DNA of 64,000 nucleotides, from positions 2,451,574 through 2,515,573 of the forward strand of contig LMJI01000001.1 of assembly GCA_001429255.1 (NCBI GenBank), given 5' to 3'. This DNA is from Cellulomonas sp. Root930 (GTDB lineage: Bacteria > Actinomycetota > Actinomycetes > Actinomycetales > Cellulomonadaceae). The position numbers were made by a program, and so were the translations under genes. Positions 27,387 through 36,546 of this stretch are shown here, one piece after another; the first letter of the stretch is position 1; each line of letters begins with the position of its first letter. Under the pieces are notes generated by a model. It saw only the letters and a list, made by a program, of their open reading frames with translations, searched no databases and had not been told where the DNA came from.

Positions 27387-27800
27387 ATGACTGACACCGC
27401 CTCCCGCCCCGGCGCCCCGGCCGAGCACCTGAGCCTCGAGGAGGCCGCGGCGCTCGCACCCCTGGTCAGCCCCGCCGAGGCCGCCGAGCGCGTCGCCGAG
27501 GGTGCGTTCCTCGTCGACGTCCGCAGCGAGGCCGGCCGGTCCCGCACCGGCGCCATCCCCGGCGCGACCGTCGGCGACCGCTACGCGATCGACGAGGAGT
27601 TCGACCTGACCGCCGCCACGCGGCACGCGCCGGTCGTCTCCCTGGACACGCCGATCGTCGTCGTCTGCGGCTCGGTGCGGGGGTCCGGACCGGTCGCGGC
27701 CGAGCTGCGGGCGAAGGGGTTCAGCAACGTCGTGCACGTCGACGGCGGGTTCCCGGCCTGGAATGACGCGGGTCTGCCCGCCGAGGCGCCCGCCGGATGA
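27387..27800 (+). CDS. Rhodanese-like sulfurtransferase
   Basis: Single-domain rhodanese, 137 aa, with an N-terminal tail of about 25 residues. The active-site cysteine is in IVVVCGSVRGSGPVA and the entry motif in FLVDVRSEAGR. The C-terminal HVDGGFPAWNDAGLP is typical. Rhodaneses carry sulfane sulfur as a persulfide. Its stop overlaps the next gene's ATG. Placement at the head of an operon with a deacylase, an N-acetyltransferase and a flavin monooxygenase suggests it handles sulfur released from an organosulfur compound. Confidence 0.85.
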   Translation: MTDTASRPGAPAEHLSLEEAAALAPLVSPAEAAERVAEGAFLVDVRSEAGRSRTGAIPGATVGDRYAIDEEFDLTAATRHAPVVSLDTPIVVVCGSVRGSGPVAAELRAKGFSNVVHVDGGFPAWNDAGLPAEAPAG

Positions 27801-29143
27801 GCACCCCGTCCACCGCGTTCCTCGACGAGCTCCACGCGCTCACCGAGCGTCGACGTGCCGCGTTCGTGCCGCTGACGTCGTCGTTCTCGGGTGCCGACGA
27901 GCCCTCGCGAGCCCTCGTGCAGGCGGCGGCCAAGGCGGGCGAGGGAGACGTCCTTCGTGTCGCTCACGCGATCCACGCGCACCCGGAGGAGGCGTTCCGC
28001 GAGGTCCGTTCGGTGGCCGCGGTCGCCGACCTGCTGCGAGCGCACGGGGTGCCAGCCTCGGTGGGCACGCACGGGCTGTCGACCGCCCTGCGCGCCGGTC
28101 TGACCGCGGCCGGTCCCGACGACGGTGACGTCCCCACCGATGCCGGACCCACGATCGCGATCCTCGCCGAGTACGACGCGCTGCCGGGGGTCGGCCACGC
28201 GTGCGGGCACCACCTGATCGCGGGGGCGGCCACGGGGGCGTTCCTCGCTCTGCACCGGGCGGTCGCCGACGGGCTCGAGCTGCCCGGACGCGTGCTCCTG
28301 CTGGGCACCCCGGCGGAGGAGGGGAGCTCGGGCAAGGAGATCCTGGCGCGCAACGGGTTCTTCGACGGTGTCGACGCCGCGATCATGGTCCACCCGTTCG
28401 GGTTCGACGTGGTCGACCACCCGTTCCTGGGTCGTCGGCAGCTGCGCGTCACCTACCACGGGGTCGCGGCGCACGCGTCCGCCAGCCCGTTCATGGGCCG
28501 CAACGCGCTCGACGCGGTGGCGCTCAACTACCAGGCTGTCGCGATGCTCCGCCAGCACATCCCGCCCAGCGACCGCGTGCACGGCGTGGTGCTGGAGGGC
28601 GGCGCGCGGCCGAGCGTCGTGCCCGAACGCGCGACCGTCGAGTACTACGTGCGTTCCGCGAGCCCCGCCACGCTCAAGGACCTGTCCGAACGCCTGGCCG
28701 ACATCGCCCAGGGGGCCGCGCTGGCCACCGGCACCACTGCCGAGCTGGTGTGGGACGCCGCGCCGTTCACGCTCCCGGTGCGCACCAACTCGCCGCTCGC
28801 CGAGCGCTGGGCGGTGCACCAGGCCGGTCAGGGGCGGACGGTCCTGGCAGGTGGCGTCGTGCCGGAGATCCTCGCGGCGTCCACCGACTTCGGGAACGTG
28901 AGCGTCCGGCTGCCCGGCATCCACCCGATGATCGCGGTGAGCGACCCGGACGTCGCGCTGCACACGCGTGAGTTCGCGGAGGTCGCCGGCGGCCCGCGCG
29001 GGGACGCGGCCGCGGTCGACGGTGCCGTCGGGCTCGCGCTCACGGCGCTGGACTACCTGGCGGACCCGGCGCTGCGTGCAGCCGTGCGGCAGGACTTCGA
29101 GGACGCCGGGGGCGTGCTGGACGTCGAGGGGTACTTCTCGTGA
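27797..29143 (+). CDS. M20-family amidohydrolase (N-acyl amino acid deacylase type)
   Basis: Metal-dependent hydrolase, 448 aa, close to the AbgB/hippurate hydrolase/N-acyl-amino-acid hydrolase group. Metal-binding and catalytic blocks are EYDALPGVGHACGHH, TPAEEGSSGKE and the dimerisation-domain HASASPFMGRNALDAV. In the S-alkylcysteine salvage pathways of Bacillus, enzymes of this family remove the N-acetyl group. The ATG start overlaps the rhodanese stop and the end overlaps the GNAT start, so expression is tightly coupled. Confidence 0.88.
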   Translation: MSTPSTAFLDELHALTERRRAAFVPLTSSFSGADEPSRALVQAAAKAGEGDVLRVAHAIHAHPEEAFREVRSVAAVADLLRAHGVPASVGTHGLSTALRAGLTAAGPDDGDVPTDAGPTIAILAEYDALPGVGHACGHHLIAGAATGAFLALHRAVADGLELPGRVLLLGTPAEEGSSGKEILARNGFFDGVDAAIMVHPFGFDVVDHPFLGRRQLRVTYHGVAAHASASPFMGRNALDAVALNYQAVAMLRQHIPPSDRVHGVVLEGGARPSVVPERATVEYYVRSASPATLKDLSERLADIAQGAALATGTTAELVWDAAPFTLPVRTNSPLAERWAVHQAGQGRTVLAGGVVPEILAASTDFGNVSVRLPGIHPMIAVSDPDVALHTREFAEVAGGPRGDAAAVDGAVGLALTALDYLADPALRAAVRQDFEDAGGVLDVEGYFS

Positions 29144-29658
29144 GCGACGTGCGGATCCGCCTGGTGCGGCCCGACGAGCACGACCGCGTCGCGCGGCTGA
29201 CCGTCGACGCCTACGGCCACGACTACGACCTGCCCGACGACTACCGCGCCTCGCTCGCCGACGTCCCCACGCGGGCCGCCGAGCACCAGGTGTGGGTGGC
29301 CGAGGACCTCCGGACCGGCGAGCTGCTCGGCACGGTCGCCACCCCGCGGCCCGGCGAGCACATCTCCGAGCTGGGCCGCGACGGGGAGCTGGACTTCCGG
29401 CTGCTCGCGGTCGACCCTGCCGCACGCCGGCGGGGGATCGGGGTGCTGCTCACCGAGCACGTCGTCGCGCTCGCCCGGCAGCGCGGCCTCGACCGCGTGG
29501 TCATGAACTCCGGCCCGCAGATGACCGGCGCCCACGCGCTCTACCAGCAGCTCGGCTTCGTCCGTCTGCCCGACCGCGAGACCCGCGTCGTGCACGGCGG
29601 CACCCTGCTGGCCTTCGGCTACGACCTCGCACCCCAGACGCAAGGAGCACGCTCGTGA
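29140..29658 (+). CDS. GNAT-family N-acetyltransferase
   Basis: 172 aa with the GNAT acetyl-CoA loop in LLAVDPAARRRGIGVLLTEHV and the C-terminal LYQQLGFVRLP. GNAT enzymes transfer acetyl from acetyl-CoA to an amine. With the deacylase upstream and the flavin monooxygenase downstream it forms the three-enzyme set known for acetylation, oxidative C-S cleavage and deacetylation of S-modified cysteine. GTG start, GTGA overlaps at both ends. Confidence 0.85.
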   Translation: MSDVRIRLVRPDEHDRVARLTVDAYGHDYDLPDDYRASLADVPTRAAEHQVWVAEDLRTGELLGTVATPRPGEHISELGRDGELDFRLLAVDPAARRRGIGVLLTEHVVALARQRGLDRVVMNSGPQMTGAHALYQQLGFVRLPDRETRVVHGGTLLAFGYDLAPQTQGARS

Positions 29659-30797
29659 AGTTCCAGGTCCTCGACATCGTCCCGCACGGCCCCCACCCGG
29701 TGACCGGCGAGGAGCTCGACCCGTCCACCCGCCTCGAGCGCGTCGTCGAGACGGCTGTGCTGGCCGAGGAGCTCGGGCTCGACGCGTTCGCCGTGGGGGA
29801 GCGGCACGCGGGCGACTTCCTGTCGTCGTCGCCCACCGTGCTGCTCGGCGCGCTCGCGCAGGCCACCGACCGCATCCTGCTCAGCACCGGCGTCACCGTG
29901 CTCAGCCTGCTCGACCCGGTCCGGGTGGCCGAGGACTACGCCACGATCGACGTGCTCTCCCGCGGGCGGCTGGAGATCGTCATCGGCAAAGGGAACGAGG
30001 ACAAGCACTTCCCGCTGTTCGGGCTGGAGCTGGCGCACCAGTACGACTACCTCGAGGAGAACTACGGGCTGCTCCGGCGCCTGCTGAGCGAGGAGCACGT
30101 GGACTGGGAGGGCCGGTTCCACGCGCCGCTCACCGACGCGACCACCCTGCCCCGCCCGTACGACGGCCCGTTCCGCATCTGGCACGGCTCGGCCACCAGC
30201 ACGATCTCCGTGGACCTGGCCGCGCGCCACGGCGATCCCATCGTCTCCGCGAACGCACTCCAGCCGCGCGAGAACTACCAGGTGCTCATCGACCGCTATC
30301 GCGAGCAGCTGGAGGCCAACGGGTTCGACCCGGCCGTCGGCTACGTCGGCTCCGGCTCCGGCGGCCTGTTCCTGGCGGACACCACCGAGCAGGCCACCGA
30401 GGAGTACCGCGCGGTGTATGAGGGCTTCGCGGCGCGGATGGCCGCCCGGCACGTGGGCGAGACGCGTCCCGGCAAGGTGTCGTCGTTCACGCACATCGAG
30501 GACGCGGTCGAGCGCGGCCCGGCCCTCGTCGGCTCGCCGGAGCGGGTCGCCGAGAAGATCCTCGACTACCACCGCTCCTACGGCCACGACCTGCAGTCCG
30601 TCTCGCTCAACCCCGTCCTGCCGTACGAGCAGCAGCAGGACGTCCTGCGCCGGTTCGCCGAGGAGGTCGTGCCACTGGTCCGTGCCGAGGTGTCGACCAC
30701 GCTGTGGGGCCCGGACGACCCGGGGCGCGCCCGCGGGCTCGCGGCGGCGGACGCGTCTCTCGTCGGCGTCGGAGGCGGGACTACCCTGACCAGATGA
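29655..30797 (+). CDS. Luciferase-like FMN-dependent monooxygenase
   Basis: Flavin-dependent oxidoreductase of the bacterial luciferase fold, 380 aa. Hallmarks are [47 protein letters not shown] and the C-terminal [15 protein letters not shown]. Members need reduced FMN and oxygen; several cleave C-S bonds in S-alkylcysteines or sulfonates, which fits the neighbouring acetyltransferase, deacylase and rhodanese. The GTG start overlaps the GNAT stop and the TGA overlaps the proA ATG, an unusual junction of catabolic and biosynthetic genes. Confidence 0.87.
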   Translation: MKFQVLDIVPHGPHPVTGEELDPSTRLERVVETAVLAEELGLDAFAVGERHAGDFLSSSPTVLLGALAQATDRILLSTGVTVLSLLDPVRVAEDYATIDVLSRGRLEIVIGKGNEDKHFPLFGLELAHQYDYLEENYGLLRRLLSEEHVDWEGRFHAPLTDATTLPRPYDGPFRIWHGSATSTISVDLAARHGDPIVSANALQPRENYQVLIDRYREQLEANGFDPAVGYVGSGSGGLFLADTTEQATEEYRAVYEGFAARMAARHVGETRPGKVSSFTHIEDAVERGPALVGSPERVAEKILDYHRSYGHDLQSVSLNPVLPYEQQQDVLRRFAEEVVPLVRAEVSTTLWGPDDPGRARGLAAADASLVGVGGGTTLTR

Positions 30798-32104
30798 CCA
30801 CCTCGCTCGAGCAGCCGGTGCAGGACGCCGTCGAGACGCCGGACGTCGTCGCACAGGTGCGCGCGGTCGCGGAACGGGCCAAGGTCGCGTCCCGTGCGCT
30901 CGCCACTGCCACCCGGGCCACCAAGGACGCTGCGCTGCGCGGCATGGCGGACGCCCTCGTGGCGGCCACCCCCGAGATCGTCGCGGCCAACGCGGTCGAC
31001 CTCGAGCGCGGCCGGAGCAACGGGACCTCCGCCGGCCTGCTGGACCGGCTCGCGCTGACGCCGGAGCGCATCGCGGGCATCGCCGACGCGCTGCGCGAGC
31101 TCGCCGCCCTGCCCGACCCGGTGGGTGAGGTGGTCCGCGGCTCCACGCTGCCCAACGGCCTGCGCATGCGGCAGGTGCGCGTCCCGATGGGTGTCGTCGG
31201 CATGATCTACGAGGCGCGTCCGAACGTGACGGTCGACGCCGCGGGACTGGCGCTCAAGAGCGGCAACGCGGTCATCCTGCGGGGTGGCTCGGCCGCCGCT
31301 GCGAGCAACGAGGTCATCGTCGACGTCCTGTCGAGGGCGCTCGTCGCACAGCGGCTCCCCGGCGCGCTGGTGCAGTCGATCGACACCTGGGGACGCGAGG
31401 GCGCGGTCGCGCTCATGCACGCGCGCGGGCTGGTCGACCTGCTGGTTCCCCGCGGGGGAGCGGACCTCATCCAGACCGTCGTGCGCGAGTCCACGGTGCC
31501 CGTCGTCGAGACCGGTGTGGGGAACGTGCACGTCTACGTCGACGAGACCGCGGACCTCGCTGTCGCCATCCCGATCCTGCTCAACTCCAAGACCCAGCGC
31601 GTCGGCGTCTGCAACGCCGCCGAGACGCTGCTGGTGCACCAGGCGGTCGCGGACGAGTTCCTCCCGGTGGCCCTCGCCATGCTGGCCGACGCGGGCGTCA
31701 CCATCCACGGCGACGAGACGACGCTCGCGCTCGCCCCCGAGGAGGCCGACTGCGTGCCGGCCACGGACGAGGACTGGGCCACCGAGTACCTGTCGCTCGA
31801 CCTCGCCGTCCGGGTGGTCGACTCGCTCGACGAGGCCCTCGAGCACATCCGCGAGTGGAGCTCGGGTCACACCGAGGCGATCATCACGCAGGACCTCGCG
31901 TCCTCGGAGCGGTTCGTCGCCGAGGTGGACTCCGCCGCGGTCATGGTGAACGCCTCGACGCGGTTCACCGACGGCGGTCAGCTGGGCCTCGGCGCGGAGA
32001 TCGGCATCTCCACCCAGAAGCTCCACGCCCGCGGGCCGATGGGCCTGGGCGAGCTGACGACGACCAAGTGGATCGTGCACGGCGACGGGCACGTCCGACC
32101 CTGA
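30794..32104 (+). CDS. proA: Glutamate-5-semialdehyde dehydrogenase
   Basis: Second proline-pathway enzyme: reduces glutamyl 5-phosphate to glutamate semialdehyde with NADPH. The catalytic cysteine is in [14 protein letters not shown], and the [19 protein letters not shown] and [19 protein letters not shown] blocks are diagnostic. 436 aa. The ATG overlaps the monooxygenase stop as ATGA, and TACCCT ends 6 bases before it, so the gene could be read both from the upstream operon and from its own near-leaderless promoter. Confidence 0.95.
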   Translation: MTTSLEQPVQDAVETPDVVAQVRAVAERAKVASRALATATRATKDAALRGMADALVAATPEIVAANAVDLERGRSNGTSAGLLDRLALTPERIAGIADALRELAALPDPVGEVVRGSTLPNGLRMRQVRVPMGVVGMIYEARPNVTVDAAGLALKSGNAVILRGGSAAAASNEVIVDVLSRALVAQRLPGALVQSIDTWGREGAVALMHARGLVDLLVPRGGADLIQTVVRESTVPVVETGVGNVHVYVDETADLAVAIPILLNSKTQRVGVCNAAETLLVHQAVADEFLPVALAMLADAGVTIHGDETTLALAPEEADCVPATDEDWATEYLSLDLAVRVVDSLDEALEHIREWSSGHTEAIITQDLASSERFVAEVDSAAVMVNASTRFTDGGQLGLGAEIGISTQKLHARGPMGLGELTTTKWIVHGDGHVRP

Positions 32105-32159
32105 TGCCACAGTCCCGCGTGCGACACTGTTGGCTCCCGCCCACCCCTGGAGGAATGTC

Positions 32160-32312
32160 GTGCATGCTGCCCTGATCGCCGCGGCTGAGGCCGCCGAGCA
32201 CACCAATGAGCTGCCGTTCCCGCCCGTGGTGTTCGGCATCGGAGCGTTCGTCGGTCTCGTCGCCATGCTGCTCATCACGTTCGCCTTCCGTAGCGTCGGG
32301 ACGCGCCACTGA
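32160..32312 (+). CDS. Small membrane protein between proA and nadD
   Basis: Predicted 50 aa from GTG 32160, which has GGAGG six bases upstream; a longer frame starting at 32130 lacks a binding site. A hydrophilic stretch ([16 protein letters not shown]) precedes one membrane helix of about 20 residues ([16 protein letters not shown]) and a short basic C-terminus. No family recognised. It lies in the conserved proA-nadD interval, 26 bases before nadD, so it is probably cotranscribed with it. Confidence 0.7.
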   Translation: MHAALIAAAEAAEHTNELPFPPVVFGIGAFVGLVAMLLITFAFRSVGTRH

Positions 32313-32338
32313 CCGACGTACCGAGAGGGACCGGACCG

Positions 32339-32944
32339 ATGACGGAGCCGCCGCGCAGCACACGCCTGGGCGTCATGGGCGGCACGTTCGACCCCATCCA
32401 TCACGGTCACCTGGTGGCCGCGAGCGAGGTGGCCGCACGGTTCGATCTCGACGAGGTCGTCTTCGTCCCCACGGGGCGCCCGACGTTCAAGCTGCACCAG
32501 GACGTCACCGTCCCGGAGCACCGGTACCTCATGACCGTCATCGCGACGGCGTCGAACCCGCGATTCACCGTGAGTCGGGTCGATGTGGACAGGTCCGGTG
32601 TGACGTACACCGTGGATACGCTGCGCGACCTCAAGGCGGCCCGCCCGGACGCCGAACTCTTCTTCATCACAGGTGCGGACGCCATCGCGCAGATCGTGAC
32701 GTGGAAGGATGCCGAGGAGCTCTTCTCGATGGCGCAGTTCGTGGCGGTCACCCGTCCCGGGCACGCGTTGTCGGTCGACGGTCTTCCCGCCGATCGTGTC
32801 CACGTCTTGGAGGTCCCCGCCCTGGCGATCTCCTCGACCGATGTCCGCGCACGTGAGCGCGCCGGGCAGCCGGTCTGGTACCTCGTCCCCGACGGGGTCG
32901 TCCAGTACATCGCCAAGCACAGGTTGTATCGAGGTCAGTCATGA
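32339..32944 (+). CDS. nadD: Nicotinate-nucleotide adenylyltransferase
   Basis: NAD synthesis enzyme that adenylates nicotinate mononucleotide. The nucleotidyltransferase motif [12 protein letters not shown] near the N-terminus and ISSTDVRAR near the C-terminus are both intact. 201 aa. Its stop overlaps the following gene's ATG. The order nadD, unknown membrane protein, rsfS, phosphatase is an actinobacterial housekeeping block. Confidence 0.95.
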   Translation: MTEPPRSTRLGVMGGTFDPIHHGHLVAASEVAARFDLDEVVFVPTGRPTFKLHQDVTVPEHRYLMTVIATASNPRFTVSRVDVDRSGVTYTVDTLRDLKAARPDAELFFITGADAIAQIVTWKDAEELFSMAQFVAVTRPGHALSVDGLPADRVHVLEVPALAISSTDVRARERAGQPVWYLVPDGVVQYIAKHRLYRGQS

Positions 32945-34299
32945 GTGAACCGGGAGAGCGGCGGCGTCGCCGCGAGCTCCATCGCAACCCCGAGACGGGC
33001 GACGTCGCGGGTGCCGCACCCGACGCCGGGTCCGCGGCCGGTCCGGCGTCCCCGGGTGGTGCGAGCGCCGGTCAGGTGTCCCGCCGCGCGATGCGTGGTC
33101 AGGGCGGCGACGACACACCTCCCCGCGGGACGGCTCCCGCCGCGCCGTCACCGGCGACCGACTCCAGCCGCTCCCGTCGCTCCATCCGCGACACCGCGCT
33201 CGACCCGACGAGCGCTCGGCCCAGCACCGCCGGATCCGGCACCCCCACCTGGTCGGCCCCCGCGACGAACGCTGCGCCCGCACCTGCAGCCGCGCCGCCG
33301 CGGCAGGCTCCCCCCGCCGGCGCTCCCGCACGGCCCGCCGCGGCGCAGCGTCCCGCCACCGCAGCGCCCGCGCCCGCCGCGACCCCCGGGCAGCGCCCCG
33401 GCGCACCCACGCCGGCACCGCCGGTCGCCTCGCGGCCCCCCGCAGCAAGCCCCGTCGCCGCGCGCCCCCCGGCCGCCGCCCCCGGGAACCCCGCCATCTC
33501 GCGCCCCGCTGCGGCGTCGCCCGCGCCGGGCCAGTGGGGCCAGCGCGCCCCCGAGCCCACCGGCCCGGGCGCACCGGGCTCCACCGGCGGCTGGGCTCCG
33601 ACCCCGCCGGCGAGCCGCCCGACCCCGCCGGACCGGCCGACGCCCACCCCGCAGTCGGCCCCCGCGCCGGCGCCCCGACGCGACGGGCCGAGCTGGGCCG
33701 GTGGCACGCCCGCGTCCGCGGGTTCCTGGGGCACCCAACCGGCGGCGACCCCCACGCCGACGGCCCCGCCCGCCTCCTGGCAGCAGCCCCCGACGCAGCC
33801 GCCGGCGGCGCAACCCGCTGCGTGGCAGCCGACGCCCGCGTCCGCGCGGACGCCCGCCGCTCCGGCGACGAGCCGTCCCGGTCAGCCGACGGGCCAGCCC
33901 ACCTGGTCCGCTGCCTCCGCCCCCACCGCGCCGGCGCCCGACGCGGCACCCGGCGCCTGGGCCCCCACGGGCCTGTCGTCCGGCACGGTCCCCGCTCCCC
34001 GCGCAGGCGGCGAGCCCGCGGCTCCGGTGTTCGGCGCGCCCCTGGGCGGCCCCCCGGACCCGGTGCGTTCCGGCGCCGCACGGGACGAGGACGACGACGA
34101 CTACGACGACGAGGACGACGAGGAGCGCCCCCGGCACCCGTACACGTGGCTGCACCTCATCGTGCTCGCGCTCGTGGCGTTCGTGCTGGGCTTCCTCATC
34201 GTGCTCCTGCTCAGCAACACCACGGAGGACGACCCCGGCTCCACCGCCGCGGCCCCCGTCACCCACTCGACGACCGGCCTGTCGGCCGGACCTGCCTGA
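32941..34299 (+). CDS. Pro/Ala-rich single-pass membrane protein of unknown function
   Basis: 452 aa. An Arg-rich N-terminus ([18 protein letters not shown]) is followed by about 350 residues dominated by Pro, Ala, Gly and Ser with recurring Trp-containing segments. Then comes an acidic run ([14 protein letters not shown]), one membrane helix (about 405-428, [20 protein letters not shown]) and a short outer tail. The layout suggests a long disordered cytoplasmic arm anchored in the membrane. The ATG overlaps the nadD stop. No family recognised, and the N-terminal region is probably fast-evolving. Confidence 0.75.
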   Translation: MSEPGERRRRRELHRNPETGDVAGAAPDAGSAAGPASPGGASAGQVSRRAMRGQGGDDTPPRGTAPAAPSPATDSSRSRRSIRDTALDPTSARPSTAGSGTPTWSAPATNAAPAPAAAPPRQAPPAGAPARPAAAQRPATAAPAPAATPGQRPGAPTPAPPVASRPPAASPVAARPPAAAPGNPAISRPAAASPAPGQWGQRAPEPTGPGAPGSTGGWAPTPPASRPTPPDRPTPTPQSAPAPAPRRDGPSWAGGTPASAGSWGTQPAATPTPTAPPASWQQPPTQPPAAQPAAWQPTPASARTPAAPATSRPGQPTGQPTWSAASAPTAPAPDAAPGAWAPTGLSSGTVPAPRAGGEPAAPVFGAPLGGPPDPVRSGAARDEDDDDYDDEDDEERPRHPYTWLHLIVLALVAFVLGFLIVLLLSNTTEDDPGSTAAAPVTHSTTGLSAGPA

Positions 34300-34317
34300 C
34301 CCGAACCTAGGAGACCT

Positions 34318-34707
34318 GTGGCTGCGACCGAACGAGCGATCGAGCTGGCCGTGGCGGCCGCTCGTGCCGCGTCCGACATCAAGGCCGAGGAGATCATCGC
34401 GCTCGACGTCAGCGAGCAGCTCGTGCTCACCGACGTCTTCCTCATCGCGTCCGGCACCAACGAGCGGCAGGTCGGCGCCATCGTCGACGCCGTCGAGGAG
34501 TCGCTGTTCAAGCTCGGCGCCAAGCCGATCCGGCGCGAGGGCAAGGCCGCCGGCCGCTGGGTCCTCGTCGACTTCGGCGACGTCGTGGTGCACGTCCAGC
34601 ACGCGGAGGACCGGGTGTACTACGCCCTCGAGCGGCTGTGGAAGGACTGCCCCGTGATCGATCTCCCCGCTGACGCGCGGGGGACCGACGAGGGCACCGA
34701 CGCGTGA
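34318..34707 (+). CDS. rsfS: Ribosome silencing factor RsfS
   Basis: DUF143/Iojap protein that binds ribosomal protein L14 and blocks subunit joining under nutrient limitation. The central motifs LVLTDVFLIASGTNERQVGA, EGKAAGRWVLVDFGDVVVHV and the end of the domain at YYALERLWKDCP are clear. 129 aa, GTG start preceded by AGGAGA. It overlaps the downstream phosphatase by GTGA. Confidence 0.94.
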   Translation: MAATERAIELAVAAARAASDIKAEEIIALDVSEQLVLTDVFLIASGTNERQVGAIVDAVEESLFKLGAKPIRREGKAAGRWVLVDFGDVVVHVQHAEDRVYYALERLWKDCPVIDLPADARGTDEGTDA

Positions 34708-35402
34708 CGGCGGGGCGGCTGCTCCTGGTCCGGCACGGCCGGACCGCGTACAACTCCGAGGCGCGGCTGCAGGGCCAGGTCGACATCCCGCTGGACGCCG
34801 TGGGCCGCTGGCAGGCCCGCACGGCTGCCGCCCGGCTGCTCACCCGGCACGAGCCGACGGTGATCGTCACGTCGGACCTCAGCCGTGCGCACGAGACGGC
34901 GAGCTTCCTCGCGCGCGCGACGGGCCTCGACCTCGTCGTCGACGCCCGGCTGCGCGAGCGCGCGTTCGGCCTGTGGGAGGGCCTCACGGGCGACGACCTG
35001 CGGCGGGACTGGGCCGACGAGTTCGCCGTCTGGCGAGCCGGCGGACAGCCGGAGGGCGTCGGCGCCGAGACTCGCGCGGAGGTCGCGCAGCGCGTGCGGG
35101 AGGGGATCCTCGAGCACGCCGAGGCGCTGGGTGCGGACGACACCCTCGTCGTCGTCTCCCACGGCTCCGCGATCAGCTGCGCGGTCGGCGACCTGCTCGG
35201 CATGCCGACCGACTGGCACGGCTTCACGGGCATGCTCAACGTCCACTGGACCGAGCTCGTCGCCACCCGCGGTGACTTCGCCCCTCCGTGGCGGATGGTC
35301 GGCTACAACCTGGGGCCCACGGACGCGTCGAGCGACTGGAACGCCGGACCCGACACCACGCACGAGTCCGACGCCGACGCCGAGACGCGGGACCCCGATT
35401 AG
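34704..35402 (+). CDS. Histidine phosphatase family protein
   Basis: Phosphoglycerate-mutase-like phosphatase, 232 aa. The phospho-histidine motif is LVRHGRTAYNSEARLQGQ, with SDLSRAHETA, the acid residue region ERAFGLWEG, and the second catalytic histidine in VVVSHGSAIS. The last 30 residues are acidic and unrelated to the fold. In this position in actinobacteria such proteins are often annotated as phosphoglycerate mutase or glucosyl-3-phosphoglycerate phosphatase; the substrate cannot be told from sequence. GTG start overlapping rsfS. Confidence 0.88.
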   Translation: MTAGRLLLVRHGRTAYNSEARLQGQVDIPLDAVGRWQARTAAARLLTRHEPTVIVTSDLSRAHETASFLARATGLDLVVDARLRERAFGLWEGLTGDDLRRDWADEFAVWRAGGQPEGVGAETRAEVAQRVREGILEHAEALGADDTLVVVSHGSAISCAVGDLLGMPTDWHGFTGMLNVHWTELVATRGDFAPPWRMVGYNLGPTDASSDWNAGPDTTHESDADAETRDPD

Positions 35403-35423
35403 CGTTTGGGCCCGCGTTCGTTC

Positions 35424-35429
35424 TAAACT
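35424..35429 (+). promoter_or_regulatory. -10 element of the tRNA-Ala promoter
   Basis: TAAACT, an A/T-rich hexamer in a very GC-rich context, 44 bases before the tRNA. A weak -35 (TAGCGT at about 35400) is 18 bases upstream. Confidence 0.45.
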
Positions 35430-35473
35430 CTCCGAGCGCCTACGGGCGTGCTTGACTCCCCTCGGGGGGTCGC

Positions 35474-35548
<75 letters not shown>

Positions 35549-35564
35549 GAAAGTGCTGGTCAGA

Positions 35565-35604
35565 GGCCACGCCGGGATCCTGAACACAGGAGCCTGACGT
35601 GGCC
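35565..35604 (+). terminator. Imperfect hairpin after tRNA-Ala
   Basis: Outer arms GGCCACG and CGTGGCC enclose inner arms TCCTG and CAGGA around the loop AACA. It may terminate the tRNA transcript, or mark the old island junction. Confidence 0.4.
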
Positions 35605-35623
35605 ACTGGACATTGAGTGGTAA

Positions 35624-36016
35624 GCCCGCGGCCAGGTCGTCGCCGTCGCCCCCGGACAACACACCTCCACCTGCCCACCGGCCGCCCTGGACGCCTGGCT
35701 GCACCGGCGCGGAACGGCACCCGGCCCGCTGTTCACTGCCCTACGCAACCGCCACGCCCCGACCAGAGACCCGATCTCCGCCACCGCCGCCGCCAAGATC
35801 GTCACCCGGCGCGCCCGCGCCGCCGGGCTACCCGCCCCGAACATCACCGGCCAATCCCTGCGCGCCGGGCACGCCATCACCGCCGCAGCCGCCGGCGTCC
35901 CCCTGGACCGGATCGCCGCCCAGACCCGGCACCGCCACCTCAAGGTCCTCATCGAGCACTACGTCCGACCCATGGAAGCCCTCACCATCACCACCAGCCG
36001 CGACCTCGGCCTGTAG
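35624..36016 (+). pseudogene. C-terminal remnant of a tyrosine recombinase/integrase
   Basis: The frame between a TAA at 35621 and a TAG at 36014 has no start codon, yet reads as about 130 residues of an integrase catalytic domain. It contains ATAAAKIVTRRARAAGL, the box around GQSLRAGHAITAAAAGVP, AQTRHRHLKVL and the presumed nucleophilic tyrosine in IEHYVRP. The N-terminal DNA-binding part and the first catalytic arginine are missing. Lying 78 bases after tRNA-Ala, it marks an integrated element that has since decayed. Confidence 0.75.
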
Positions 36017-36065
36017 GTGCCTATCAAGAGCACGACCACGATCAGCTCGAGTGCAACTCCCCGTC

Positions 36066-36545
36066 CTAGATCCAGTGGCGCGCTCTGAAGACCAGGTACA
36101 ACGTGACGCTCACGGTGCCCATCAGGACGAGGGCGAACGGGTATCCCCACGTCCGGTGCAGCTCGGGCATCAGGTCGAAGTTCATCCCGTAGACGGTGCC
36201 GATCAGGGTCGGCGCGAACAGGATCGCGGCCCATGCGGAGATCTTCTTGACCTCCTCGTTCTGGGCGTTGCTCGCCTCGGAGAGGGTCTTCATCTCCTCG
36301 TTCTGCCGCTGCGCGACGAGCGTGGCGTTGACCGTCAGGATGTCGCGAAGCGCGATCCGGAACGACTCGATGCGCTCGTCCACCTCGGTGACGTGGTCAG
36401 CGACGTCCCGAAGGTAGCGCTGCTGCTCCTCGTCGACGCCGTACTTGGACGAGCCGGCGTCGAGCGCGGCGAGCATCGCGCCGAGCGGGCGAACTGCCCG
36501 CTGGAAGTCGACCACCTCGCGGGAGAGTTCATAGATTCGTCGGGA
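36066..36545 (-). pseudogene. CorA-type magnesium transporter, C-terminal fragment
   Basis: About 158 residues match the end of CorA: the long coiled helix (DEEQQRYLRDVADHVTEVDE and NEEMKTLSEASNAQNEEVKK), the pore signature YGMNFDLMPELHRTWGYP and the last two membrane helices. A full CorA is about 330-370 aa, so the N-terminal half is gone. Homology stops at RRIYELSREV near 36540, exactly where the flavoprotein fragment on the other strand begins, indicating a recombination joint. Confidence 0.75.
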
Positions 36546-36546
36546 G

